Positions 16,779 to 25,431 of a stretch of 64,000 bases of DNA are shown here, piece after piece. A program made the position numbers and the translations under genes. Every line of letters begins with the position of its first letter. The stretch's first letter is position 1. The stretch is from contig CAYFGZ010000002.1 of the NCBI GenBank assembly GCA_964342575.1, forward strand, positions 24,478 to 88,477, given 5' to 3'. The stretch comes from GCA-002701455 sp964342575 (lineage in GTDB: Bacteria > Pseudomonadota > Alphaproteobacteria > Thalassobaculales > Thalassobaculaceae). Below the pieces are notes generated by a model. The model was not told the origin of the DNA, ran no database searches, and saw only the letters and a list, made by a program, of their open reading frames with translations.

Positions 16779-18383
16779 TTAATCAAACACTGTGTCTAGA
16801 TAGTGGCTACCATCAACCATGGCTTCGATCACTGTTGATCCGTTTGATGAAAGTGCTTTTTCTAAAGCGGAACGAAGCTCGGTTTTATTTCTGACGCCGA
16901 CAGCAGGTACGCCAAAATAATGCCGCGGCGGCTCGTCGTAAGTTGACATTTCCACCTCAGAGCCATATTGCGCATATTGCCTCTTCTCTTGCTTTAATTG
17001 GATCAGAGACAACCATCTATCATTTAGAACCACCACAGGAATTGATAACTGCTGCCTTCTTGCGGTTGCCAACTCGCCGGCAGTCATTTGAAAGCAGCCA
17101 TCGCCAATTAAGCAAACGACGGGAAGGTCTGGTCTAGCAATCTTTGCAGCTATTGCCGCTGGAATGCCTATTCCCATTGACGACCAGCCATTGGTAACAT
17201 GACACGTCTTTGGGGATGACGCTTTCCACTGGCTGGCAATTTGGTGGGTGTGAGCTCCAACGTCATAAGTTATAATTCCATTTTCCGGTAAAACTTCCCT
17301 GACTATGTCAATAGCTTCATGCGGAGTGAAGTTGGTGCTTTCTGGTCGCAGGGCTTCATTAAAATAAACCATGTGCTTATCCAAATCATCCTGTGTCCAG
17401 TCGTTTTTTATTGTGGGGGCTCCGATTAAACGCTCCAGAGAGTCAGTGATATCGCCCGTAATTTTTCCCACAACATTCACCGTATCATCGACATCGGGAT
17501 CTTCAATATCTATTGATAACACTGGCGTGGAGCCAATCCAGGCTTCATACTCGACTTCGATAGTATCAAAGCCCAGCCCAATTACTAAATCCGCAGACTG
17601 AATAAATTTTCGCTGAATTTGGCGCTTACCACGTTCAATACAGCCTATATTCAAGTGATGGTTCTCGTCGATCATGCCTTTAGCCATCGTGGAACTCCCA
17701 AACGGAATATTGCAGTGTTCCACAAAAGTCTTTAACAGCGAAGGGTCTTTCATGCGCATAGCTGAGGAGCCTAAAATTGCTATCGGCCGCTTGGCATTCT
17801 TGATCAGAGACATCGCGGTTGCTATGTCCTGATCACTGGCCTTATGACCTACATGCCGTATTTCAAAGTTGTTTTCTACTGTTCCCAGGGCTGGTGAAAG
17901 TGACACGTCTTCTGGCAGATCGATATGGACTGGTCCCATCGGTTCAGTAAGGGCAAGTGTTAGGGCATTTTTCATCACTTCGGCCACATTATCTTTTCTG
18001 GCCGCCATCGAGGCTTTTGTGATAGGAGAAAATAATGCGTGATGGTCTATCCACATCTGAATTCTTCGTCCGAGCTGCCGTGTGTTCAAGTTGCAGGTGA
18101 TAGCAATCATGGGGGATCTGTCCAGGTAAGCGCTTCCTACTCCTGTGGCCAAATTCGTTGCGCCCGGTCCCAACGTGGCAATACAGAAACCTGGTTTACC
18201 AGTCATTCTTCCCATTACATCGGCAGCGAAAGAAGCAGAACCCTCATGGGCGGTAAGAACGAATTCCATCCCCCCCAAACGCATTGCCTCGATAAGAGGC
18301 AAAACATTACCACTAGGAATTCCAAAGCCATGCGTTACGCCCGCTTGTTTGAGGAAGGCAACAATTAGATCCGCATTATTCAT
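16779..18383 (-). CDS. Thiamine-diphosphate-dependent enzyme, acetolactate-synthase-like
   Basis: A member of the three-domain (Pyr-middle-PP) ThDP family that decarboxylates 2-oxo acids or joins aldehydes. The activating Glu47 is in the TAHEGSASFAA motif. The ThDP/Mg2+ motif starts at GDG 427-429 (IGDGCFQMTAGELAT) and ends at Asn454 (VVLND). It lacks features that would make it IlvB proper: there is no adjacent small subunit, and biosynthetic genes are absent. I set the start at ATG 18383 (534 residues), because GGAG lies 6 bases upstream; the in-frame TTG at 18395 has none. It follows the MFS gene by 37 bases, probably as one transcript. Confidence 0.85.
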   Translation of the reverse strand: MNNADLIVAFLKQAGVTHGFGIPSGNVLPLIEAMRLGGMEFVLTAHEGSASFAADVMGRMTGKPGFCIATLGPGATNLATGVGSAYLDRSPMIAITCNLNTRQLGRRIQMWIDHHALFSPITKASMAARKDNVAEVMKNALTLALTEPMGPVHIDLPEDVSLSPALGTVENNFEIRHVGHKASDQDIATAMSLIKNAKRPIAILGSSAMRMKDPSLLKTFVEHCNIPFGSSTMAKGMIDENHHLNIGCIERGKRQIQRKFIQSADLVIGLGFDTIEVEYEAWIGSTPVLSIDIEDPDVDDTVNVVGKITGDITDSLERLIGAPTIKNDWTQDDLDKHMVYFNEALRPESTNFTPHEAIDIVREVLPENGIITYDVGAHTHQIASQWKASSPKTCHVTNGWSSMGIGIPAAIAAKIARPDLPVVCLIGDGCFQMTAGELATARRQQLSIPVVVLNDRWLSLIQLKQEKRQYAQYGSEVEMSTYDEPPRHYFGVPAVGVRNKTELRSALEKALSSNGSTVIEAMVDGSHYLDTVFD

Positions 18384-18420
18384 CAAATACTCCAAATACT
18401 GTTATAACTAATTCCTTCGC

Positions 18421-19821
18421 TTAGTTTGGTGATCTTCCAAACCAAACGCGTGGCCAAGCCATTGTCGCTAGCAGAAACACTAAAAGACCGCCCCCTGCAA
18501 GAACAAATATCGCTTGGAAGCTTTTTTGAAATTGTGTGTCTTCATCTAGCGCCGCTGTCCCTCCATTCTGATTGAGCCATACGAAGGCCAAAGTTAATAC
18601 CGTTACTCCCGATACAACACCAATGGTTCTGGTAAGCATAGTTATACTTCCGCTGACACCTCGCTGAGTAATTGGCAGCATCCCGGTTATAGAATACATA
18701 TAAGATGCTTGAAATAGGCCCGTGCCCGCACCTTGAAGCACGAGTGAAGCTATCATCCATGGTATGTCGTCAGGACCCTGTACTCCACTAATCGAAGTTA
18801 AACCAAGTCCCGTAATCAACACTCCAAAAAAGCTCACAAGCCGTGGATTTATAGTGCCGATGATGCGACCGCCCAAAAGGCCTGCTATACTGGTTCCAAC
18901 GAAGCCAACGGATAAAATTAGCCCCGCATCATTTGCAGATAAACCCTCGGTCCGATAAAGAAAAAAGGGTATTATAAGAATTACACTAAACGTCGTAAGA
19001 TAAAGGAAACAGCTAGCTATATTCAAAATTACAAATTCTATATTTTGAAAAACATCCAGGTTAACAATTGGTTCTTTTGCGGCTTTTTCATGGCGAATAA
19101 ACCAAAAAATTAATACGGAGGCGGCAGCACCAAGACCGATGATTGGCCAAATACCGTTTGTATCAAGGCTGTGAAACTGGTTAATCGTTAAAAGACAAAG
19201 TGAGATAGAACAAATTAGAGTAACTGCTCCGAGTCCGTCGAATGTTCCCCCACGCTTCTCGTGGTTAGGTTTGGGTAAAGCGAATATTAATATGAGAGAA
19301 ACGGCTGAAATTGGTATTCGAAACCAAAAAACAGCACGCCAGTCGAATGCTTCTACCAGAAATCCTCCAAGAATAGGTCCAAGAAGCCCGCCAACCGCGA
19401 AAACAACGGTGAACAATCCCACTGCGTAACTTCTTTTTGACTCTGGATACAGAGCAATCATAAGTGCTGGCGCTACACTGGTGGTTAATCCGGTTCCTAC
19501 ACCTTGAAGAAATCGGCAAAACAATAATGAGTCAAAGCTAGACGAAATCGAGATTAGATATAGGGATCCCACGTTTACAGCTAAACCAATCGAAAAAATC
19601 CTCCTTCGGCCGTATAAATCGCCGAGTTTACCAAAGACTAACATCAGGCTAGCGTAGGTCAGTACATAGCAAATGACGACCCATCTTATCATCTCCATTG
19701 GTTGATCTAAATCATCTACAATATGTGGGAATGCAACATTGACAGAGGTGTCCAGCGGGCCGATCATGGCTCCGAGGCTGATAGCGAACAATCCAATAAG
19801 CTGTTTGAGGGAGTTAAACAT
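18421..19821 (-). CDS. MFS transporter, DHA2 (14-helix) family
   Basis: A 466-residue polytopic inner-membrane transporter with about 14 predicted helices. The N-terminus has LGAMIGPLDTSVNVAFPHI, the DHA2 helix-1 pattern (usually LDxTIVNVALP). The loop 2-3 motif is FGKLGDLYGRRRIF. It probably exports a small molecule by proton antiport. The gene lies just upstream of the ThDP enzyme on the same strand, so export of that enzyme's product or of a related toxic compound is possible. It is divergent from the M14 deacylase gene. Confidence 0.88.
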   Translation of the reverse strand: MFNSLKQLIGLFAISLGAMIGPLDTSVNVAFPHIVDDLDQPMEMIRWVVICYVLTYASLMLVFGKLGDLYGRRRIFSIGLAVNVGSLYLISISSSFDSLLFCRFLQGVGTGLTTSVAPALMIALYPESKRSYAVGLFTVVFAVGGLLGPILGGFLVEAFDWRAVFWFRIPISAVSLILIFALPKPNHEKRGGTFDGLGAVTLICSISLCLLTINQFHSLDTNGIWPIIGLGAAASVLIFWFIRHEKAAKEPIVNLDVFQNIEFVILNIASCFLYLTTFSVILIIPFFLYRTEGLSANDAGLILSVGFVGTSIAGLLGGRIIGTINPRLVSFFGVLITGLGLTSISGVQGPDDIPWMIASLVLQGAGTGLFQASYMYSITGMLPITQRGVSGSITMLTRTIGVVSGVTVLTLAFVWLNQNGGTAALDEDTQFQKSFQAIFVLAGGGLLVFLLATMAWPRVWFGRSPN

Positions 19822-19952
19822 AAGCTAAATGTTTCTGCAGGACTCGTTTTTTTTAAAGTACCCTATAGTACAAAGGGTTTTAAGGTTTGTTTTTTTAGCT
19901 AGGAACCAATTTTAACGTATCATTTACTCTGAAGCATTTAGGAAGGTCTATA

Positions 19953-20909
19953 GTGGCACAAAATATATATACCGTCGACTTGGTAGCTCCTGATATAGAG
20001 CCATATCGGAAAAGCAATGTTGGCGTTGATTTTGTTACGAGTTTTGATAGTGGCCGGGCAGGACCCCACGTTATGATTAATGCTGTCACTCATGGAAACG
20101 AAATATGTGGGGCAATAGCACTGGATCGTCTTTTTAAGGATAATATTCGTCCGAAGTTAGGCCGACTGACGTTGGCTTTTGTAAATCATGCGGCGTATTC
20201 AACCTTCGATCCAAATAATCCTGCTATGTCGAGATTTATCGATGAAGACTTTAATCGTGTTTGGGTTGAGGAAAGGTTGGATGGACTTGAGGTGACATCG
20301 GAACTTAAGCGGGCGCGCGAGCTGAGGCCTATTTTTGACGATGTAGACCTTTTACTAGACATCCATTCGATGGGAACATTCTCTAAACCTCTCATGATAT
20401 GTAATGGACTTGGAAAAGAAAGGGTGTTTGTTAAGAAAGTCAATTTTCCTGCTTATGTCATGTGCGGGTCTGGCCATGTTGTGGGGAAACGTTTGATTGA
20501 ATATACCCCATTCAATGACACTAGAAATGATAAAGTAGCGCTGCTTGTTGAATGCGGACAGCACTGGGCAGCAGAAACCGGGGTAGCGGCACTAGATACG
20601 GCGTTACACTTTCTATGTGCGACTAGGACCATTGATGGTGATATTGCTGAAGCTTGGTTGTCAAAAGCAGCAATAAATCCTCCAGCCGCAGAAATGTGGG
20701 ATGTAACTCACGGCATAATAGCAAAGACCGACAAATTTAAATTTTCAAAGCCGTATGAAGGGATGGAAGTAATCGCTAAAGCTGGAACCACTATTGCTAA
20801 AGATGGTGAAGAGCGGATTGAAACGCCCTACGATGATTGCCTATTAATGATGCCGAACCATCGCCCAGGGGCTGGGGTCAGAAAATTGAGGCTATGCCGC
20901 CGGTCATGA
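19953..20909 (+). CDS. M14-type zinc deacylase, succinylglutamate desuccinylase/aspartoacylase family
   Basis: A cytosolic zinc amidohydrolase that removes an acyl group from an N-acyl amino acid or similar compound. Zinc ligands His47 and Glu50 (THGNEICG) and His138 (LDIHSMG) are visible. The carboxylate-binding Asn101-Arg102 (DFNRVW) and the general base Glu200 (VECGQHW) are also present. The product is 318 residues, the normal length. It starts with GTG at 19953, set by GGAAGG six bases upstream. The neighbouring EthD-like gene and DMT exporter lie on the same strand. The true acyl group is unknown. Confidence 0.88.
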   Translation: MAQNIYTVDLVAPDIEPYRKSNVGVDFVTSFDSGRAGPHVMINAVTHGNEICGAIALDRLFKDNIRPKLGRLTLAFVNHAAYSTFDPNNPAMSRFIDEDFNRVWVEERLDGLEVTSELKRARELRPIFDDVDLLLDIHSMGTFSKPLMICNGLGKERVFVKKVNFPAYVMCGSGHVVGKRLIEYTPFNDTRNDKVALLVECGQHWAAETGVAALDTALHFLCATRTIDGDIAEAWLSKAAINPPAAEMWDVTHGIIAKTDKFKFSKPYEGMEVIAKAGTTIAKDGEERIETPYDDCLLMMPNHRPGAGVRKLRLCRRS

Positions 20910-20967
20910 GATGTTCTTGGTTTGGTATGGTTATAATATAGATTGAGTGAATAAACAGGAGTTAAAG

Positions 20968-21600
20968 ATGGCAAGAGGTTTATTAATAGCTGCTTTCGAT
21001 TTTTCTAATGTGCCCAAAGATGAATTTCATGATTGGTATGATCTGGAACATATTCCTGAGCGAGAAGCGGTACCCGGCTTTGGGGCGTGTGAGCGGTGGA
21101 TAGGTGTGGAAAACATAAACCAAGCGGTGGCTACTTACGACTTAGACGACTTAGACGTTCTGAATAGCAGTGAATATAAAAGTATAGCATATGAGAACTT
21201 GTCTCCTTGGTCTAAGCGAGTTACAGGTATGTGCGATCGAATACTTCGATTTGAAGGCACTCAAATTCTTCCAGGTTCAGAGAGCGCTCCGACGGGTGCT
21301 AATGGACTTTTAATGGTCGCTATCAACGTGGCGCAAAAGTTTGATTGCGACTTTAATGCCTGGTATGACGAGGAGCACATTCCAAATCTCATAAACGTTC
21401 CAGGAGTGCTAGCGGCACGACGATATAAGAGCCTTTCAGGAACTCACACTTATGTCGCAATTTACCATCTAGAAAAATCAGAAGTTACCAATTCACCTGA
21501 ATGGTCTGAAGCAATTAATACTCCCTGGAGTTCCCGTATTCGTCCTCATTTCGAAAATAGAATCAGGGTTTTAGCTGAAAAATATAATCGTGATGTTTAG
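20968..21600 (+). CDS. Tandem EthD-like (dimeric alpha-beta barrel) protein
   Basis: Two copies of a ferredoxin-like domain in one chain. Both carry the same signature: FHDWYDLEHIPEREAVPGF at about residues 23-41 and FNAWYDEEHIPNLINVPGV at about 128-146. The W-Y-x-x-E-H-I-P element is typical of EthD/DUF4286-like small enzymes or ligand-binding proteins. Internal duplication would let one chain form the pseudo-dimeric barrel. The start is ATG 20968 (210 residues) because AGGAG lies 6-7 bases upstream; an in-frame GTG at 20947 has no such site. The function is unknown, but it follows the M14 deacylase gene and may share its pathway. Confidence 0.75.
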   Translation: MARGLLIAAFDFSNVPKDEFHDWYDLEHIPEREAVPGFGACERWIGVENINQAVATYDLDDLDVLNSSEYKSIAYENLSPWSKRVTGMCDRILRFEGTQILPGSESAPTGANGLLMVAINVAQKFDCDFNAWYDEEHIPNLINVPGVLAARRYKSLSGTHTYVAIYHLEKSEVTNSPEWSEAINTPWSSRIRPHFENRIRVLAEKYNRDV

Positions 21601-21627
21601 CTATATAAAAGCACAATAATCTTCTTC

Positions 21628-22539
21628 ATGGAACATTCGTGGATTGCGATCGTGGTTCTGGCTGCAGCGCTACAAACTGCCCGAAATGCGGGCCAAAAGC
21701 ATCTTAGTGCTAGCCTTTCCACTCTGTCCACAACTTGGGTTAGGTTCGGTTTTGGCCTACCGTTTGCCGCTGTTTATGTCGCTATTTTATGGAAGGTTTC
21801 ATCGCCGAGCATTCTAGTATTCGATGAAAATTTTCTGCCGTTATGTTTTTTGGCATCCCTATGTCAACTTGCGGGAACTGCTTTATTAATTGTGCTCTTT
21901 CGGCTCCGTAATTTCGCTATTGGATCCACTTATGTGAGAAGTGAGGCTATTATAGCCGCATTCGTTGGTGTCCTATTTTTCGAGGAAATTCTTGATTTTG
22001 CGGGCTGGATTGCAGTTACTATCTCGGTGTCAGGAGTAATTTTAATTAGTATTGCTAAAATAGAACTAGGCGCAGAAAAAATAGCCAGAGTTCTGTCTGA
22101 TCCATCTGCTGGAATAGGTCTCTTATGTGGCCTTAGCTTTGGAGTTGGTTCCTTTTTCATTCGTCAGGCAAGTTTATCTTTTGAGAACCCCAATTTTCTT
22201 TTAACGGCAGCGATTACTCTATTGACCTTGCTTGTCATTCAGACCTTCAGTCTGGGGCTCTGCATTCTCATCTGGAAGCGATCAGATTTTTGGGAAATTG
22301 TTCACATGTGGCGCCCGAGTCTTTTTGTTGGAATCACAAGCGTATTGGGATCTATTGGTTGGTTTACCGCCATGACCATCCAGCTTGTTGCTTATGTGAA
22401 GGCTCTGGCGCAAATTGAGTTTATTTTTGCCCTACTTGTTTCTTGGTTTATTTTTGGGGAACGTTCCTCTAAATTCGAATTGCTAGGTATAGTCTTGGTC
22501 GCTGCAGGTATTTTGGTTTTAGTATTATTTGCAAGATAG
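21628..22539 (+). CDS. EamA/DMT-superfamily transporter
   Basis: A 303-residue protein with about ten hydrophobic helices in two EamA repeats. The second helix region has WVRFGFGLPFAAVY, and the repeat end has the typical FIFALLVSWFIFGERSSKFELLGIVLVAAGILVL pattern, quoted here in part as FIFALLVSWFIFGE. These usually export amino acids, purines or other metabolites. No convincing ribosome site precedes the ATG, and the gene lies 27 bases after the EthD-like gene, so translation may be coupled. Substrate unknown. Confidence 0.87.
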   Translation: MEHSWIAIVVLAAALQTARNAGQKHLSASLSTLSTTWVRFGFGLPFAAVYVAILWKVSSPSILVFDENFLPLCFLASLCQLAGTALLIVLFRLRNFAIGSTYVRSEAIIAAFVGVLFFEEILDFAGWIAVTISVSGVILISIAKIELGAEKIARVLSDPSAGIGLLCGLSFGVGSFFIRQASLSFENPNFLLTAAITLLTLLVIQTFSLGLCILIWKRSDFWEIVHMWRPSLFVGITSVLGSIGWFTAMTIQLVAYVKALAQIEFIFALLVSWFIFGERSSKFELLGIVLVAAGILVLVLFAR

Positions 22540-22604
22540 CATGAAACTATTGCGTTAAATTCCAAGGTATCGTGTAATAGGTTAGAAGGACTTAAGGGAT
22601 TGAA

Positions 22605-22907
22605 ATGACAGGTGCAAACGATTCAGACGAGCCAGATCTAAGGTGGATAGAAACTCCAAAGGGAAGGGCTATTATTAATGCTGTTTCGCTGACGGTGCTC
22701 CTGGCAATAACACAGCAGTTCGGATATATTGCGCCGGGACCCCCGGTCACCCTAGAAAATATAACATTATATGCTATCTATGGGGTAGTGGTTGGCCTAT
22801 TAATGTATGTTTGGACAGATTTCAGGATAAAGAGGCGGCGCAAGAAAATAGAGGCGGCAAAATCTAGTGGGGTAAAAAAACAATCCGACGATAATGGTAA
22901 TGCATGA
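22605..22907 (+). CDS. Small two-helix membrane protein, unknown
   Basis: A 100-residue product with an acidic N-terminus. One hydrophobic segment lies at about 25-42 (INAVSLTVLLAITQQFGYI) and a second at about 53-70 (ITLYAIYGVVVGLLMYVW). A strongly basic tail follows (RIKRRRKKIEAAK), which should stay in the cytoplasm. AAGGGATTGAA precedes the ATG, giving a credible start. I do not recognise the family. It lies between the DMT transporter and a PhyH gene on the same strand, 22 bases before the latter. Confidence 0.65.
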   Translation: MTGANDSDEPDLRWIETPKGRAIINAVSLTVLLAITQQFGYIAPGPPVTLENITLYAIYGVVVGLLMYVWTDFRIKRRRKKIEAAKSSGVKKQSDDNGNA

Positions 22908-22929
22908 TTAAGTCGTACTGGAGGTTCCA

Positions 22930-23829
22930 ATGATCAGTGATGTTGAGGCAAAATTTTATCATGATAACGGGTACTTGGTGGTCGATGACGTTTATAGCGC
23001 GGAAGAGATCACCTCCATGAGGGCCGTATTAGATGAACTCGTTGAAAAAGCGCGAGGGCTCGATGACCACGACAGTATTTATGACTTAGAACCGTCACAT
23101 ACCCCCGAAAATCCGAGAGTCCGAAGAATTAAGGAGCCTTATAAGGTACACCCGATCTATCGAGAAATGGTTCAACACCCAAATATTATATCCATTCTTA
23201 ACAAGTTAATAGGCCCCGACCAACGCCTACATGGTGGTAAAATCAATATTAAAGCTGCGGAATATGGTTCTCCAGTAGAATGGCATCAAGACTGGGCTTT
23301 TTATCCACATACGAATGATGATGTCTTGGCGATTGGGGTAATGTTAGATGATATGACAGAAGAAAATGGACCATTATTGGTCATGCCAGGTTCACACAAA
23401 GGGCCAACCTATGATCACCATTCAGACGGTGTGTTTGCAGGCGCCATAGACCCTGAATCTTGTCCTCTCGATTTTTCTAAGGCGGCGAGAGTTACAGGTA
23501 AAGCAGGGGCATGCAGTTTTCATCATGTTAGAGCCGTCCATGGCTCCGAGCAGAACCGGTCTGGTAAAGATCGAGTGCTCTTGCTGTACCAAGCTGCTGC
23601 TGCGGATGCTTGGGACCTTAGAAGGTTCAACGAGCCCTGGGAGGAGCATGAGTCACGAATGATGGCCGGTGTTTCGAGCTTAGAACCAAGAATGGTTAAT
23701 GCACCAATACGGCTGCCGTATCCGCCGGCCAAATTTGATGGATCGATTTATGAAAATCAACGAGGCATGAAATCCAGGTACTTTGAATTTGAAACCAATC
23801 CGACAATGGAACGAGAAGACGCGGACTGA
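22930..23829 (+). CDS. PhyH family Fe(II)/2-oxoglutarate oxygenase, paralogue C (299 aa)
   Basis: Third 299-residue PhyH protein of the window. Ligands are His119 and Asp121 (EWHQDWAFYPHTN), His204 (RAVHGSEQ) and Arg215. YDLEPSHTPENPRVRRIKEP and MPGSHKGPTYDHH match the same blocks in paralogues A and B, although the N-terminus is 12 residues shorter and the C-terminus longer. GGAGG lies 6 bases before the ATG. The closest neighbours are a membrane peptide upstream and a convergent aminotransferase downstream, so an amino-compound substrate is possible but not shown. Confidence 0.9.
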   Translation: MISDVEAKFYHDNGYLVVDDVYSAEEITSMRAVLDELVEKARGLDDHDSIYDLEPSHTPENPRVRRIKEPYKVHPIYREMVQHPNIISILNKLIGPDQRLHGGKINIKAAEYGSPVEWHQDWAFYPHTNDDVLAIGVMLDDMTEENGPLLVMPGSHKGPTYDHHSDGVFAGAIDPESCPLDFSKAARVTGKAGACSFHHVRAVHGSEQNRSGKDRVLLLYQAAAADAWDLRRFNEPWEEHESRMMAGVSSLEPRMVNAPIRLPYPPAKFDGSIYENQRGMKSRYFEFETNPTMEREDAD

Positions 23830-23891
23830 TAAAGCCCATACGGCGACCCTGGGGAGTTTAATTTGCGACTATTTAGGGTTTGGCCTCTCGA

Positions 23892-25280
23892 TTAAGCTAC
23901 CGCTTTCCCTTCTTTGGTAAGATGGTCTAACCCTTCATCAAGGGCCGCGGAATATGCGTCAAATAAAGCATTGATCTCATTTTCCGATATAACAAGTGGA
24001 GGGCAGAAGCACATGGAATCCCCGACAGGACGAAGAATAAGGCCGTGCTTTAGACAAAAATTGCTTATTGTTGCCCCTACATTATCACCTGGCGCAAACG
24101 CTTCCTTGGTTGATTTATTTTTTACCAGTTCTGTTGCGCCGATGAGTCCTTCGCCACGAACTTCGCCGACTAATGGGTGTTCAGCAAAACTATTTAAACG
24201 CTGCTGATAAAGTCTAGTTACGCTTTGCACATGCCCTAATATATCATCTTCTTCATAGATAGTTAACGTTTCCAGAGCAACAGCGGCAGCTACGGGGTGT
24301 CCCGAGTATGTATATCCGTGTCCAAACACGCCAAGTTTGCTACTCGCATCAGCTATAACTTGATAGATTGTATCGCTTATCATGGTTCCCGATATAGGCA
24401 AGTAGCTGGAAGATAGCGCTTTGGCGCAAACTAGTATATCAGGTTTGATGTCGAAAGTTTCAGACGCCCAAAAGTTGCCTGTGCGGCAAAATCCGCAAAT
24501 TACCTCGTCAGCAACGAATAGAACATCATGCTTTTTGAGAACCGCTTGTACCTTCTCGAAGTAGGTCTTAGGTGGAGTGATAACTCCTCCGGCGCCCATA
24601 ATTGGTTCGGCGAAAAAAGCGGCCACAGTTTCAGGACCTTCCTCCAGAATTAGTTTTTCTAGGTCGTCAGCCATCCTTGTAGCGAACTCCTCCTCGCTCT
24701 CTCCATCTTCACCAAATCGGTAGTAGTGAGGGTTGTTAGTGTGTATAAAATTTTCTAATGGAACATCAAATCCCGCATGGTTAAGCGATCTACCTGTGAG
24801 GCTTGAAGCAGCCAGGGTGATGCCATGATATCCATTTATTCGCCCTATAATCTTTTTTTTCTGATGACGTCCTCGGGCGTTGTTATAGTACCAAATAATT
24901 TTTATGGCTGTATCGTTTGCTTCCGACCCTGAATTATTGAAGAATACTTTTGAAACAGATGAGGGTGCTACGCTCATAAGTTTTTCTGCTAAATCGATGC
25001 TAGGTGGATGAGACTTTTGCCCAAAAAGATGATAATACGGCAGTGTCTCGAGTTGTTTTGTTGCTGCTGCAACCAATCGTTTGTGTTGAAAGCCGAGCGA
25101 TGTAGACCAAAGTCCGGCCATTCCTTCTATATACTTTTTGCCACTATTATCCCACACGTAAATACCATCGCCACGCTCTATTACCATGGGACCATGTTCC
25201 TCGTTGGCTCGCATGTTTGTGTATGGATGGACAAGGTATGCGACGTCTCGAGCTTCTTGTGAGTTAGGATTTAACGGCAT
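23892..25280 (-). CDS. Class III (omega) aminotransferase, PLP-dependent
   Basis: Moves an amino group from a terminal amine to an oxo-acid such as pyruvate. The product (462 residues) has GSEAND (118-123) for the cofactor phosphate, Asp258 in FVADEVICGF for the pyridine nitrogen, and the Schiff-base Lys287 in CAKALSSSYLP. The GHGYTYSGHPV motif is typical of the SpuC-type putrescine/beta-alanine:pyruvate group. A GGAG ribosome site lies 7 bases upstream of the ATG. The gene is convergent with paralogue C of PhyH and followed upstream by the MFS gene on the same strand (gap 151). Exact donor unknown. Confidence 0.88.
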   Translation of the reverse strand: MPLNPNSQEARDVAYLVHPYTNMRANEEHGPMVIERGDGIYVWDNSGKKYIEGMAGLWSTSLGFQHKRLVAAATKQLETLPYYHLFGQKSHPPSIDLAEKLMSVAPSSVSKVFFNNSGSEANDTAIKIIWYYNNARGRHQKKKIIGRINGYHGITLAASSLTGRSLNHAGFDVPLENFIHTNNPHYYRFGEDGESEEEFATRMADDLEKLILEEGPETVAAFFAEPIMGAGGVITPPKTYFEKVQAVLKKHDVLFVADEVICGFCRTGNFWASETFDIKPDILVCAKALSSSYLPISGTMISDTIYQVIADASSKLGVFGHGYTYSGHPVAAAVALETLTIYEEDDILGHVQSVTRLYQQRLNSFAEHPLVGEVRGEGLIGATELVKNKSTKEAFAPGDNVGATISNFCLKHGLILRPVGDSMCFCPPLVISENEINALFDAYSAALDEGLDHLTKEGKAVA

Positions 25281-25431
25281 GTTAGTTCTCCATGAGTCAT
25301 CGATACTATAAATAATTAAATCAGGATAGATTACTTAACTATAAGAGCTTTTAAAAAAAATCGCCATAGTTTGATTTTCCAAACTGGAGACCTTGTCTTC
25401 GTGAATTTGGTGTTTTTAGCGGTCAACGGTT

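Noticed and set aside
16779..18383. Acetolactate synthase (ilvB) or sulfoacetaldehyde acetyltransferase
   Set aside because: No small subunit or branched-chain genes are adjacent, and the N-terminal motif does not match Xsc; only the ThDP family can be supported.
19953..25280. Ectoine or 5-hydroxyectoine degradation cluster (M14 deacylase, PhyH, class III aminotransferase)
   Set aside because: The M24-type ectoine hydrolase and the usual regulator and transporter are absent, and the PhyH proteins do not show a clear EctD pattern by eye.
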